Shown here one piece after another: positions 16,301 through 26,152 of a DNA stretch of 64,000 nucleotides. Origin of the DNA: Bacteroides sp. OM05-12 (GTDB lineage: Bacteria; Bacteroidota; Bacteroidia; Bacteroidales; Bacteroidaceae); contig NZ_QSUN01000001.1 of the NCBI RefSeq assembly GCF_003438995.1, forward strand, positions 372,001 through 436,000, read 5' to 3'. Positions within the stretch are counted from its first letter, which is position 1. Every line of letters starts with the position of its first letter. A model generated the notes under the pieces. That model was not told where the DNA came from. It was given only the letters and a program-made list of their open reading frames with translations, and searched no databases. A program made the position numbers and the translations under genes.

Positions 16301-19003
16301 CTATTTAACTGTGACCTTGGCGGCTTTCCGGCTCCCGACCGATACTAAATAGAAGCCTTTTTGCAACGGAATCCTGTTTCCGTTCAGTTGCTTGGAAGAA
16401 TAAACCGTTTTACCGTCCACTGTGCAAATAGTTACCGCCTCATCATTCGCTCCTTCAACAATAACGAAACCATTATCGCTATAAATGCGGATTTGCCCGC
16501 CATCTGTTGCTGATATAGAAGATTCGGCCTTATCTGTGACAGATACATTGTCTATATAGATGTTATTTGTTCTTCCTGCTACTCCGACAAAACCTAAACG
16601 AATATTTTCACAGCCTTTATAAGCGTCCAGTGAAAGAGTATGTTCTATCCAGCCATCTTTATCAGACTTGACAAGAATAGAATCCATACGTTCATAAACT
16701 CCGTTGTTTGCAGAGACTTTGACAACTAAAGCATCGTCTCCTATCGCTGTTATATTTGTATTAGTAGAATGTGCCATCCAGAAGCTAAGTACAGGTTTTT
16801 CTCCCTTGCTGATATCTATTTTAGGCGAAGTAAGTCGTGACATATTACCCGGTAAGAATTGAACGCTGGTAAATACCATCATACCGCCGTCATTATCCTG
16901 AGGATTTACATCCGGATTTATTCCGGTACTTGCGAATGCCCATGAACTCGCTCCTTTTATACCGATTGTAGTCCATAGATAATTTTCAAATTCACAATTG
17001 GTAAATGATTCATTGAAAGGCATAGGATACGGATTGCCAAGCAAGATAACATCTGTCGATGCAAGCAAACCTTCTCCGGCCTCATTTACGGCAGAAACGG
17101 CATATTGTACAGGTACTTGTCTGTCGGCAACTTCCATTCCATCGTCCGTGTAGGTCAATTCGGTAATTCCTGTTGCTATCAATTCATCCTGAACTCCTTC
17201 ATAGCGATAAATATTGTAAGTAAGACCTTCCTGAGTAAAACTACCACCGGCTGCACCTCCTGTCGGGGCTTCCCAAGTTAATCGGCAAACGCCTAATTCA
17301 GGTTCTTCTGCTTTTAGGTTATTTACCCTTCCCGGATAGTCAGTTCCTGTAACAATCGTTATCGTAGCCTCATCGCTATTCCCATATTCATTATAAGTAT
17401 ATATGCTATAAGTGTTTTCTCCTTCTTTAGCATTATTGTCCACCCATGTAACCATTTCGTCCCGAATCTGGAACTTATCAACTTTATAAATAGGTTCTAC
17501 CATGTCATCACGCATAATCACATATCCATCAACACCGTTAATTCTCAGTCCGCTTAGATTGGAGTTCGGTATGTAGAATTGGAGTGTCACTTGGTTTACA
17601 CCTCCGGCAGCCGGTGATCCGATCAGATAATCAATAGCCACAGGAACATCGATTAGTTTTTCCGGCTCCATTTTAACATCATCCAGATAAATAGCAGATC
17701 CATCTGATGTGTAGGCACAGAAACCGATATAATAGGTGGTTTGTAATGGGACAACCAGCTTAGCGGTATAGGTTTGGTTTTCTGTATTTGTGATATTCGT
17801 ATCCACCAAAGTAGAAATTGACATGTTAGGTTTCAGTGCGTTGCATGCAACTACTTTCAATTTACCCAAAGCATCGGCTTTTTCACAGCATGCTTTAAAA
17901 GTCAGCAGATAGCGGTGTGTTGTCGGTAAATAAAGTGCCGGAGTAAATAAATAATCATTGGCTTCCGTCTGCGTACATTTTACATCCTGAGAAGCACTTT
18001 CCCATTGCCAAGTTACCACTTCCGTAGTATTAGCTTTCCATACGGTATAATCATTTTTTATAGCAGCGTCAGTATCAAATGATTCGCTATACGGTACATC
18101 TTTCACATTAACAGGTATCTCACTGTAATAGTATTCGTAAGTATAATGCGTGTCTAAATTCCATTTATCGGATTCCATACGATAAGTCATATCCGATATA
18201 ATATTTCCTTTATCGTCATATATGTATTCATGTTTCAACTTGTAACCGCTACTTTCTATCCATCCTCCGTCAGACGTAGGCATATATTTTGAGTAAGTTA
18301 AAACATCTCCATGTTCATTGTATGTGTATTCATCTTTATCTGAAGGAGCCCAATCTCCATTCGGATAATATCCACCCCAATAAAAGAAAGTCAGAGATAG
18401 CAAGTGATGGTTTTCGTCATAAACAAATTCACGTTTCTCACCCGGTTGCCATGCTGTTGGCCAATTCGGATTATTATAACCCAAGTCCTTATACCACACG
18501 GCAGTAGATTTTAATCCATCATCGGAATACGAATAAACTTCTTTCTCATAATTATCCAGCCATTCATAGCCATCCCATCTATAATAAAACACGGAATCTA
18601 TGCGTCCGTTATCCTTATTATAGAAGAAATGCTCATTTTTTCTTGTACTACTGTCCCATGTTCCACTATTTGAGTTCCATGAGTAGTTCTGCCGGGTTTC
18701 CAAACGATTTCGGTCATCATACGTCATATCCTCTTTTTGACTATACATCCAAAATGTAGTAATGCCGTCGCTAGCTGTTTTCCATGAATAAACCATTTTT
18801 AGAGTAACATTCTGCTGTAAATCACGAGCGTACTCTGTCTTCAGGTATTTAACATTCGTCCCGATGTTATTATTATATTGGATAATGCTATCCAATCGCA
18901 TTTCCGATTTATCTGCAGTCGATGCAGCCCAACTGATTTGAAAACTACCGAACAAACAAAGTAGAAGAAACATCAGATTCTTGTGAGTAGTTGCTTTTTT
19001 CAT
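16301..19003 (-). CDS. Large secreted protein with sorting-type C-terminus
   Basis: 900 residues with an N-terminal signal peptide (MKKATTHKNLMFLLLCLFGS, cleavage near SWAA). Residues ~35-300 hold repeated Tyr-rich motifs of the FVYDENHH / YTYNEHGD kind, similar to YD-like or DUF3836-type repeats. Residues ~305-450 and ~670-830 look like jelly-roll binding modules of the choice-of-anchor J/MAM kind (YIGFCAYTSDGSAIYLDDVKM; NIYIDNVSVTDK). One or two fibronectin-III-like domains lie between. The last ~70 residues (IRIYSDNGFVIVEGA to AAKVTVK) resemble a type A sorting domain. Probably surface-exposed. Binding partner unknown. Confidence 0.75.
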   Translation of the reverse strand: MKKATTHKNLMFLLLCLFGSFQISWAASTADKSEMRLDSIIQYNNNIGTNVKYLKTEYARDLQQNVTLKMVYSWKTASDGITTFWMYSQKEDMTYDDRNRLETRQNYSWNSNSGTWDSSTRKNEHFFYNKDNGRIDSVFYYRWDGYEWLDNYEKEVYSYSDDGLKSTAVWYKDLGYNNPNWPTAWQPGEKREFVYDENHHLLSLTFFYWGGYYPNGDWAPSDKDEYTYNEHGDVLTYSKYMPTSDGGWIESSGYKLKHEYIYDDKGNIISDMTYRMESDKWNLDTHYTYEYYYSEIPVNVKDVPYSESFDTDAAIKNDYTVWKANTTEVVTWQWESASQDVKCTQTEANDYLFTPALYLPTTHRYLLTFKACCEKADALGKLKVVACNALKPNMSISTLVDTNITNTENQTYTAKLVVPLQTTYYIGFCAYTSDGSAIYLDDVKMEPEKLIDVPVAIDYLIGSPAAGGVNQVTLQFYIPNSNLSGLRINGVDGYVIMRDDMVEPIYKVDKFQIRDEMVTWVDNNAKEGENTYSIYTYNEYGNSDEATITIVTGTDYPGRVNNLKAEEPELGVCRLTWEAPTGGAAGGSFTQEGLTYNIYRYEGVQDELIATGITELTYTDDGMEVADRQVPVQYAVSAVNEAGEGLLASTDVILLGNPYPMPFNESFTNCEFENYLWTTIGIKGASSWAFASTGINPDVNPQDNDGGMMVFTSVQFLPGNMSRLTSPKIDISKGEKPVLSFWMAHSTNTNITAIGDDALVVKVSANNGVYERMDSILVKSDKDGWIEHTLSLDAYKGCENIRLGFVGVAGRTNNIYIDNVSVTDKAESSISATDGGQIRIYSDNGFVIVEGANDEAVTICTVDGKTVYSSKQLNGNRIPLQKGFYLVSVGSRKAAKVTVK

Positions 19004-19141
19004 ATGCTATGTTATTTAGTAAATAATTGAAAGGTAAATGAGGATTACCCAATCATATTGATACGCAAATGTAAAGACTAGAATCATCAAATCATATTTA
19101 TAGAGGGGATAAAAAAGGGAGGGTTAGATAAAAACAGAGAA

Positions 19142-19180
19142 AGCGAAGAACTGTAAACAGCAAGAATACAGTCCTTCGCT
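19142..19180 (-). terminator. Terminator of fucO
   Basis: AGCGAAGAACTGT (19142-19154) pairs with ACAGTCCTTCGCT (19168-19180) with one mismatch. On the minus strand it follows the fucO stop and leads into a T-rich tail. The remaining space between 19004 and 19221 shows nothing else. Confidence 0.65.
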
Positions 19181-19221
19181 CTATTTATAAATAAGCCTCT
19201 CTAAACTTTCGTAGAGATAGA

Positions 19222-20376
19222 TTACAATGCTTTCTTATATAAGTCGAGAATAATCTCTTTCGTCACTTCTCTTGGATTGCCCGGTGTGCAAACATCAGCG
19301 ATAGCAGAGTTTGCCAGTTTCTCCAAATCACTCTCTTTAATGCCCAGTTCCGTCAAATGTTGCGGAATGCCCACCTTTATAGACAATGCCTTCACTGCAT
19401 CGACGGCTGCTTTTGCAGCCTCTTCTTTCGTCATACCTGTTTGATAAACATTCATCGCTTTTGCAATGTCTACATACTTATCAAGAGCAGCCGGGGCATT
19501 GAATTCCATGATAATAGGCAATAATAGTGCATTTGCCACACCGTGAGGAATATCAAAAATAGCACCTAGCGGATGAGCCATACCGTGCACAACACCTAAA
19601 CCAACGTTTGAGAATGCCATACCGGCAATATATTGTGCTACTGCCATACCGTTACGTGCTTCGGCATTCGTAGGCTCAAATACGGCGGTTTCAAGGTAAC
19701 GGGCAATCATTTCGATTGCTTTAATCTCGAACATATCACTCATCTCCCATGCACCTTTGGTGATCAACCCCTCAATGGCATGTGTCAGAGCATCCAATCC
19801 GGTAGAAGCAGTCAGGCTCTTTGGCAACGTATACATCAATTCTGCATCCACAATTGCTATGGCAGGAATATCATTCGGGTCTACACAAACCATCTTTTTC
19901 TCATTCACCTCGTCGGTAATCACATAGTTGATGGTTACCTCTGCTGCTGTTCCTGCAGTGGTGGGCAACGCAATGATAGGAACTGATTTCTTCTTCGTTG
20001 GGGCAACGCCTTCCAAAGAAACAACGTCACTAAATTCCGGGTTATTGGTAATGATACCGATTGCTTTTGAAGTATCGATAGACGAACCACCACCGATAGC
20101 CAGGATGAAGTCTGCGCCGGATTCAGCAAAAGCCTTTACACCTGCCTTTACATTACTTACCGTAGGGTTTGGTTTGATTTCGCTAAATATGGTATAAGGG
20201 ATGTTCGCTTTTTCAAGCACTTTCAATACTTTATCAGCTACACCGAACTTTATCAAATCCTTATCCGTAGCTACAAAAGCCTTATGCAAACCAAGACGGT
20301 TAATCTCTTGAGGAAGCACTTCACGTGCGCCGGGTCCGAAATAGGAAACCTCGTTTAATACGAATCTGTTTATCAT
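19222..20376 (-). CDS. fucO: Lactaldehyde reductase (iron-dependent alcohol dehydrogenase)
   Basis: 384 residues, the FucO length. Reduces the L-lactaldehyde made by FucA to L-1,2-propanediol with NADH, regenerating NAD during anaerobic fucose use. The nucleotide loop GGGSSIDTSKAIG and the metal-binding stretch TASTGLDALTHAIEG with later GMAHPLGAIFDIPHG (iron His residues) are clear. It sits 12 kb from the fuc operon with its own terminator. I see no copy of the putative FucR motif ahead of it, so its control may differ. Confidence 0.92.
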   Translation of the reverse strand: MINRFVLNEVSYFGPGAREVLPQEINRLGLHKAFVATDKDLIKFGVADKVLKVLEKANIPYTIFSEIKPNPTVSNVKAGVKAFAESGADFILAIGGGSSIDTSKAIGIITNNPEFSDVVSLEGVAPTKKKSVPIIALPTTAGTAAEVTINYVITDEVNEKKMVCVDPNDIPAIAIVDAELMYTLPKSLTASTGLDALTHAIEGLITKGAWEMSDMFEIKAIEMIARYLETAVFEPTNAEARNGMAVAQYIAGMAFSNVGLGVVHGMAHPLGAIFDIPHGVANALLLPIIMEFNAPAALDKYVDIAKAMNVYQTGMTKEEAAKAAVDAVKALSIKVGIPQHLTELGIKESDLEKLANSAIADVCTPGNPREVTKEIILDLYKKAL

Positions 20377-20491
20377 AGTTGTTTATTAATTTGTTTGTGC
20401 AATATTAGCAATTATCAAACAAACAGGGATGATAAATCTGATCTAATTCATGCGTAATCTGTGATTTCCATGCTGACCGCCATGCTGGTCA

Positions 20492-21712
20492 TTACTTATA
20501 GATTAAGGATGAAAGATTCTCTTCTGCGAATATCTCATTGGCAATCTCCAACAAATGGCTCGCTGTCAGGCTTTCTATTCGTTGGAACACACCCTCCTGT
20601 GATTCGAAACGATTGTAATGCAGAAAGGTTTTTCCCACTCCCAAAGCCTCATTCTCAAAATTGTCCGCTGCAACTCCTATCTGTCCTATCAACTGCTTCT
20701 TGGCAGCCATCAGTTGCAAAGTAGTCAACTTATTTTCCCGAAACTTTTTGAGTTCCTTGTAGGTCAATTTCAAACAGGTATCTACATCTTCAGGGTCTGT
20801 GCCGAAATAAATACTGAAAACACCCGTGTCCGTATAAGAAGTAAGATTCGATTCCACATTATAGACCAATCCTTTACGCTCACGGAGTGCCACATTCAAT
20901 CGGCTGTTCATACCCGGACCGCCGAGCATATTATTCAGCAGATATAATCCCGTACGCTTTTCATTATAGGCGTTATATCCCCGGCAACCAATCATTACGT
21001 GTGCCTGATGGGTGTCTTTATGAATGCAGACTTGTTCGGGCTTATAGATCGGTAGAGGTGTACGTTCGGAAATAACCGTGGAAGAAGGTAAATCCGATAA
21101 ATATTTCTCGGCAAGGTGTACAATCTTCTTCATATCGATATTCCCTTTCAAGAAAAACACCATATTGGAAGGGTGATAATACCGTCGTACAAAGTCCAAC
21201 GCATCAGCACTGCGAAATCTCTTTAATTGTTCCGGCAGACCGAGAATGTTTCTACCCAAAGGATGACCTTTGAAGATTAAATTTTCGAATTCATCAAAGA
21301 TAAGTTCAGAAGGAGTGTCCTCATAAGACTGTATCTCATCAAGAATCACTTCCACCTCTTTGTCTATTTCATGTTGCGGAAAGGTAGAATGAAATACAAT
21401 ATCAGACAACAACTCGAAAGCTCGTGGAAAGTGTTCCGCAAGGAAAGCCGAATAAACAACCGTCTCTTCCTTGTTAGTATAGGCATTCAGGTCTCCGCCC
21501 ACATTCTCCATCCTGTTTAGGATATGCCATGCCTTACGCTTCTGTGTACCTTTGAAAATAATATGTTCCACAAAATGCGCCATTCCCTGCTCATTGTCAC
21601 GTTCATCACGCGTGCCGGCATCGACAGCAAAACCGCAATAAGTAACCTGAGATGATGAAGGAATTTGTATTATCCTCAATCCGTTTTCTAATATATGTGT
21701 CTGACAATCCAT
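20492..21712 (-). CDS. M16 family zinc metallopeptidase
   Basis: 406 residues from MDCQTHILENGLRI (21712). An upstream Met would include a sequence overlapping the -7 element. Has the inverted zinc motif HFVEH at residues 46-50 and the distal Glu in NAYTNKEETVVYSAF. The C-terminal half has the substrate-binding Arg/Tyr segment SRLNVALRERKGLVYNV. No signal peptide, so cytoplasmic processing-peptidase-type. Related to mitochondrial processing peptidase beta and PqqL-type enzymes. Its natural substrate is unknown. It is upstream of fucO on the same strand with a 115-nt gap. Confidence 0.9.
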   Translation of the reverse strand: MDCQTHILENGLRIIQIPSSSQVTYCGFAVDAGTRDERDNEQGMAHFVEHIIFKGTQKRKAWHILNRMENVGGDLNAYTNKEETVVYSAFLAEHFPRAFELLSDIVFHSTFPQHEIDKEVEVILDEIQSYEDTPSELIFDEFENLIFKGHPLGRNILGLPEQLKRFRSADALDFVRRYYHPSNMVFFLKGNIDMKKIVHLAEKYLSDLPSSTVISERTPLPIYKPEQVCIHKDTHQAHVMIGCRGYNAYNEKRTGLYLLNNMLGGPGMNSRLNVALRERKGLVYNVESNLTSYTDTGVFSIYFGTDPEDVDTCLKLTYKELKKFRENKLTTLQLMAAKKQLIGQIGVAADNFENEALGVGKTFLHYNRFESQEGVFQRIESLTASHLLEIANEIFAEENLSSLIYK

Positions 21713-21734
21713 TCTATGTGCATTTAATAGCCTG

Positions 21735-21742
21735 CAAAAATA
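21735..21742 (-). promoter_or_regulatory. -7 element for the M16 peptidase
   Basis: Minus-strand TATTTTTG, 22 nt before the peptidase start, matching TAnnTTTG. Confidence 0.45.
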
Positions 21743-21909
21743 CAATAAAGTAGATTGGTAAGCATCATAAGAGCCTAAATATTATGTTGCAACCTTATGA
21801 AATCGAAGATTTGGAAAGAATCAAAAAACATTTGGATAATAGTAAAAGCTCCTAAAACATAAAATAGTGTCCTTTGCAAGGAAATTATTAATCTAATACA
21901 AAACAAAAA

Positions 21910-23868
21910 ATGAAAAGGAATTACTTCTTATTAATTAGTATGTTTTTGCTAAGTGCAAATTGTGTTTGGGGGCAATATTCCGGAGGAAACGGAGAGTCTA
22001 GCAGTACCCCTTATCTTATTTCCAACCTCGCAGATTTACAAACTTTAGCCTCTACTGTAAACAGCGGAACAACTTATGCCGGAAAATACTTTGAATTGAC
22101 AGCTGATATCAAAGTTAATCCTGATGGAACAAACTTAGCAGGAAACGACGCCACGACTTTATTACCCATCGGTACGGAAAAAGCCCCTTTTACAGGGAAC
22201 TTTGATGGGAAACAACATGTTGTCTCGAATATTAAAGTTGTTTACAATAATTCAACAATGGGTGACGGAGGATTAGGACTCTTTGGTAAAATGAATGGTG
22301 GAACATTAAAGAACACCGGAGTTAATAATATATATATAGATGCAGGTACAGGACAAAATGCAGGAGGTCTGATAGGACGTTTCGACGGTACTGAAATGTC
22401 CAATTGTTTTGCCGAAGATGTGACAATAATAGGAGGACATGCAACGTACGGAGGATTGATAGGTAAGGTATGGGCTCCTACAATATCCAATTGTTACGTT
22501 AAAAATGTATCTCTTGGTGCAGGATATGGAAACAGCAGAGGAGGATTCATCGCAAATCTTACCAATGGTGGTGCAACAATAATAAATTGCTATGCAATGG
22601 ATCTTACCTTTGGAGAAGGAACTAGTGATGTTATAGGTTTATTTTGTGGGAAAGGAGAAGGCGGTACTATAAATAATTGCTATGTGGTGCAAAGTGATGG
22701 TAAAAATTATAATTTTACTCACACTACAGCAGGAACGACTTACAAAGCAGGAAATACGTCCGTTACAGAAAATGATTTAATAAAAACAAAGGCTGATTTT
22801 TCCGGTGTTGCATTTGCGTGGAACCTAAATACAACGAATAATTCAACCGATAATTCCGGGATTTGGTCACACAATGGTACCTATCCTATCTTTGCTGATG
22901 CAGACCATGCAGCAATATACAAAACGGGATATACTTATCAACAAGATACCCGTAGTGCACAAACTTATAATGCAACTGTAGTAGATGGTTTTACAGCTAT
23001 TGATCTGAGAACCGATGCGGATGCAAATATCCCAAGTGATATTTTAAATAATATTCTTGCTAAAGGAAGTGCTAATTGTTTGGTTTATGCAAACAACACT
23101 ATCACAGGAAAAGAGAACAATGTAATAGTATCCGGTTCTGGTAAACTGGAATTAACAGATGCCGCTTCTTTCTATTGTCCGGAATCATTTACCGCTACTA
23201 ATGCCACTTACACCCGCAATTTCGCTGCCGGATGGAATACTTTCTGTTTGCCTTTCCCGATAGAAAAAGGAAGTGACGATATAGAAGAATTGGTAAACGG
23301 TACAGACACTTATGTACAGTTTGATGCACCTACAAGCAATACGTTACCTGCGAATACTCCGTATCTGATAAATATTACAGCAAGCGGGAACAAGACATTC
23401 AGCGCAAGCGGTGTTACAATCCCTACCTCTGCAACAATGAACGATAAGTCTGCTGGGAACTATACATTTAAAGCTTGCATCAGCCCTACAACAGCGACTT
23501 CAGGCTACGGATTGGTTCTTGACGCAACAACAGGTAAAGAAATGTTCAAGAAAATACCTGCTTCAGGTCTGGAAGTGCCATCTTTCCGTGCTTATCTTGA
23601 TGCTACCGGTTCAAGCAATGCTTCATTAAAAATCCTACATAGAGGTGGGGCAACTGAAATAGCATCCATAAACGCAGAAAATACGTTCAAAGTATTCGGT
23701 AGCGACAATGCCATTCATGTGATAACAGATAAGGCACAAAACGTCAGTCTGTTCAGTATAGACGGCCGTTTAGTGAAGACTGTGGAACTAAGCGAAGGAT
23801 ACAATACAATCGATGGCTTACTTAAAGGTATCTATCTGATTAACAAACAAAAAGTAGCAGTAAAATAA
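21910..23868 (+). CDS. GLUG-repeat secreted protein with sorting-type C-terminus
   Basis: 652 residues. Signal peptide MKRNYFLLISMFLLSANCVWG, then the mature N-terminus QYSGGNGESSSTPYLIS. Residues ~30-290 contain GLUG-type right-handed repeats (GGLIGRFDGTEMSNCF, GGLIGKVWAPTISNCY, GLFCGKGEGGTINNCY), a common adhesin-like scaffold. Residues ~400-570 form a region with the FAAGWNTFCLPFPIEKGSDD motif found in many Bacteroides surface proteins. The end (FKVFGSDNAIHVITD to KVAVK) resembles a sorting domain. Probably exposed on the surface. A 54-residue ORF starts 19 nt after the stop. Confidence 0.75.
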   Translation: MKRNYFLLISMFLLSANCVWGQYSGGNGESSSTPYLISNLADLQTLASTVNSGTTYAGKYFELTADIKVNPDGTNLAGNDATTLLPIGTEKAPFTGNFDGKQHVVSNIKVVYNNSTMGDGGLGLFGKMNGGTLKNTGVNNIYIDAGTGQNAGGLIGRFDGTEMSNCFAEDVTIIGGHATYGGLIGKVWAPTISNCYVKNVSLGAGYGNSRGGFIANLTNGGATIINCYAMDLTFGEGTSDVIGLFCGKGEGGTINNCYVVQSDGKNYNFTHTTAGTTYKAGNTSVTENDLIKTKADFSGVAFAWNLNTTNNSTDNSGIWSHNGTYPIFADADHAAIYKTGYTYQQDTRSAQTYNATVVDGFTAIDLRTDADANIPSDILNNILAKGSANCLVYANNTITGKENNVIVSGSGKLELTDAASFYCPESFTATNATYTRNFAAGWNTFCLPFPIEKGSDDIEELVNGTDTYVQFDAPTSNTLPANTPYLINITASGNKTFSASGVTIPTSATMNDKSAGNYTFKACISPTTATSGYGLVLDATTGKEMFKKIPASGLEVPSFRAYLDATGSSNASLKILHRGGATEIASINAENTFKVFGSDNAIHVITDKAQNVSLFSIDGRLVKTVELSEGYNTIDGLLKGIYLINKQKVAVK

Positions 23869-23887
23869 ATATGACCCTTAATTCGAT

Positions 23888-24052
23888 ATGAATATGAAAA
23901 CAAAATATATGAAACCGCAAATAGAAGCGTTGGAAATGGAAGTGGAAACACCTGTAATGACTAATTCCATTGGTGTGAGTAATGATGAAATCAAGCCCGG
24001 CGATGGAGGGTTTAGAAGTAAACGGCGTTCTCTTTGGGATGATGAGGAATAA
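23888..24052 (+). CDS. Small 54-residue protein downstream of the GLUG protein
   Basis: Translates as MNMKTKYMKPQIEALEMEVE for the first 20 residues, then a Ser/Gly/Asp-rich middle and a charged RSKRRSLWDDEE end. It has no signal peptide. Starts could be residue 1, 3 or 8. The KPQIEALEME pattern recalls short Bacteroidales proteins of the KKxYxKPxIEVxxxE type, often next to secreted-protein genes; that is from memory of the pattern, not a search. It lies 19 nt after the GLUG gene on the same strand and is followed by a hairpin, which fits a two-gene transcript. Function unknown. Confidence 0.6.
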   Translation: MNMKTKYMKPQIEALEMEVETPVMTNSIGVSNDEIKPGDGGFRSKRRSLWDDEE

Positions 24053-24094
24053 TCAGAGCATTCCTTAATTCGGAAAAGCAACATTATTTTTAGC

Positions 24095-24145
24095 ATACGG
24101 TCGATTGTTCGCAAACGATAGGAGTTTGTAAACAATCGACCGTAT
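24095..24145 (+). terminator. Hairpin after the 54-residue gene; dispersed hairpin copy 2
   Basis: ATACGGTCGATTGTT (24095-24109) pairs with AACAATCGACCGTAT (24131-24145); an inner CAAAC/GTTTG stem follows. The sequence, including the loop, closely matches 8589-8647 after fucP. It sits 43 nt past the small gene. Position suits a terminator, although the T-run is weaker than in copy 1. Confidence 0.7.
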
Positions 24146-24248
24146 ATTGAACAAGGAATAATCCTAATATCTGTAAGTAAAGATTTATTAAGAAACCGAA
24201 AAGACAATAAGGCGATTGTGGAATAAAAGCCTTTTTGTACTAAATGAG

Positions 24249-24288
24249 AAAGGTGCTGACTAACAATCAAAGGTTAGTCAGCACCTTT
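24249..24288 (-). terminator. Terminator of the 24312 gene
   Basis: A perfect 16-bp stem, AAAGGTGCTGACTAAC (24249-24264) with its complement at 24273-24288, and an 8-nt loop. On the minus strand it follows the stop of the secreted-protein gene at 24312. Confidence 0.75.
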
Positions 24289-24311
24289 AAAATTGATATT
24301 TATCTTCTATC

Positions 24312-26099
24312 TTAATTGACAGAAACGGTCTTAACCACTATATTTCCATCTATGGTAGTTAGTTTCACCAAGTAAGTGCCTCTACCTGCGATGGATGCCA
24401 TTGGTATGCTAGAGGAAACGGAAGATGATTCATAAACAACTCGTCCCGATAAATCGAAGATATTTATTTTGCAAATATCACCGTCGATATAGAGTATATC
24501 GGTTGTCGGGTTCGGGTAAACTTTGACTTCTGTTGCTTCTGCTTTCGGAGCTGCAACTCCTGAAGCCGGGTTCAGATCAATAAAATAAGAGATATATTGT
24601 CCTCTATCTGCCAAACTCCAAGCATCCCAAAGGAAAGAGGAGAAAACAGTGCCTTCGGAATTGACGGAAATCGTTCCGGCTATTAAGCTATCCGGTACAC
24701 TAACAAGGATTTCATTACCATCTTCATCATACTCTACACCAGTATAGTCAAATGACAAATTTTCGGTCATCCAATTATAGGCAGGTAAATTTTTGGCTTT
24801 CATCCAGTCGAAGAATGACATTGCTTTCTTGCTTCCGGCAGGGATGACATAAGCATTACGAGTATATTCCATGCTGGGAGTTGCTAAAAATACAGTTCCG
24901 TCATTCAAGACAGAACAGGTGATAACATCGTTACCATCGAGCTGAGTCATAGGTGTTCCTTCTGCCTGTAAATCAAAACATACAGGTACTGTAATCGTTT
25001 CCTGAGACCAAGCCAGAGGATCTCCGTCCGGATCCGGGTAAGAAAGGGAGCAAACATAGTAACGTCCGTTTTCTGAAGTAATTACTTCGTTGAATGCGAA
25101 AGCTTTTTCAGTACAAGCTTCATAGAATACGTCATAGAAAACAGCTGTCGAATCTTGGTATGCCTCGTTTTCTTCTTCGTATTTATCACATGCTTGTGTG
25201 TATTCTTCTTTCTTCGCTTCGTTTTTGAGATAGTCGTCGTAAAGAGGATAAGACGGATATTTATCTATTAAGCCCTGATTGTAGAGATCGGTAGAATCTT
25301 CATAAAGCGCCATAGCGTTATTGTATTCGGCTAATTCTGTTTCGGACATATAATTTTTTATATTTGGCTGTTTAGGCTCATAGTTAGGCCAAGCGGGGAA
25401 CTCGGCTCCTTCTTTATAAAGGAGTTCCTCTCCCAATGTTTGGTAAGACCAATTTCCATCGGCATCTTCTTTGTAGACAATCAGACAAGGGTACATGCCG
25501 CTATAATCACTAATTTGCCCGAAAATAGTTTTTCCATCGTCTGAGATAGAACGTGCGGTTATATACATTGGTATTCGTCCTGAAAAATCTCTAGTCGGTT
25601 GTGGCAGTCGTTGATACATTCCGTATTTACCATCTTCTCCTTTGGTCCAAACTACCGGTGCCAACATTTGCCCGCTTGTATTAAGATCCCATTTAGTGCA
25701 GGCCATAGTTCCTGCGATACGTCTTCCGTCAGGCGTAATACCGTCTGCCGAGTTAAAGACAACTGTATCGGCTTCCGCTAATGGAAGCAAATTCCATTCT
25801 CCGTCTTGCCAATAGGCGGGTTGGCTGTCGCTGATACCTCCTACGATAATTCCGTCGTTGTTGATAGCATTGCCTTGACCGATTGAATAAGCACTTCCTC
25901 CTTCGCCATCACCATATACATAAAACACGGAGTCGACCCGGTTGAAAATGACAACACTGCCTTGCATAGCCTGTGTAGTCCATTGTCCGTTAGGAGACAT
26001 TTTGTCGAATAGTAAACCTTCGTACTTCTTCATTGTCTGTCCGAAGCAAGTGCATGCTATAAAAGATGCACATGCGAGTGTAAGTAGTTGTTTCTTCAT
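24312..26099 (-). CDS. Secreted protein with a type-A sorting-like domain
   Basis: 595 residues with signal peptide MKKQLLTLACASFIACTCFG. The mature part (residues ~20-450) has repeated beta-strand motifs that resemble the propeller-like HAF/kelch type (GNAINNDGIIVGGISDSQPAYW, SADGITPDGRRIAGTM), with a Glu/Tyr-rich helical insert around residues 240-320. The last 75 residues contain VKVYPNPTTDILYIDGD and GTYLVKLTTIDG, a textbook type A C-terminal sorting domain. It is followed upstream by another secreted-protein gene at 26153. Role unknown; surface or extracellular binding is likely. Confidence 0.75.
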   Translation of the reverse strand: MKKQLLTLACASFIACTCFGQTMKKYEGLLFDKMSPNGQWTTQAMQGSVVIFNRVDSVFYVYGDGEGGSAYSIGQGNAINNDGIIVGGISDSQPAYWQDGEWNLLPLAEADTVVFNSADGITPDGRRIAGTMACTKWDLNTSGQMLAPVVWTKGEDGKYGMYQRLPQPTRDFSGRIPMYITARSISDDGKTIFGQISDYSGMYPCLIVYKEDADGNWSYQTLGEELLYKEGAEFPAWPNYEPKQPNIKNYMSETELAEYNNAMALYEDSTDLYNQGLIDKYPSYPLYDDYLKNEAKKEEYTQACDKYEEENEAYQDSTAVFYDVFYEACTEKAFAFNEVITSENGRYYVCSLSYPDPDGDPLAWSQETITVPVCFDLQAEGTPMTQLDGNDVITCSVLNDGTVFLATPSMEYTRNAYVIPAGSKKAMSFFDWMKAKNLPAYNWMTENLSFDYTGVEYDEDGNEILVSVPDSLIAGTISVNSEGTVFSSFLWDAWSLADRGQYISYFIDLNPASGVAAPKAEATEVKVYPNPTTDILYIDGDICKINIFDLSGRVVYESSSVSSSIPMASIAGRGTYLVKLTTIDGNIVVKTVSVN

Positions 26100-26152
26100 A
26101 TTAAATATGATTTAGTAAATAAATGATTGGGGGAGTATGAGTCCCCCCTTTT

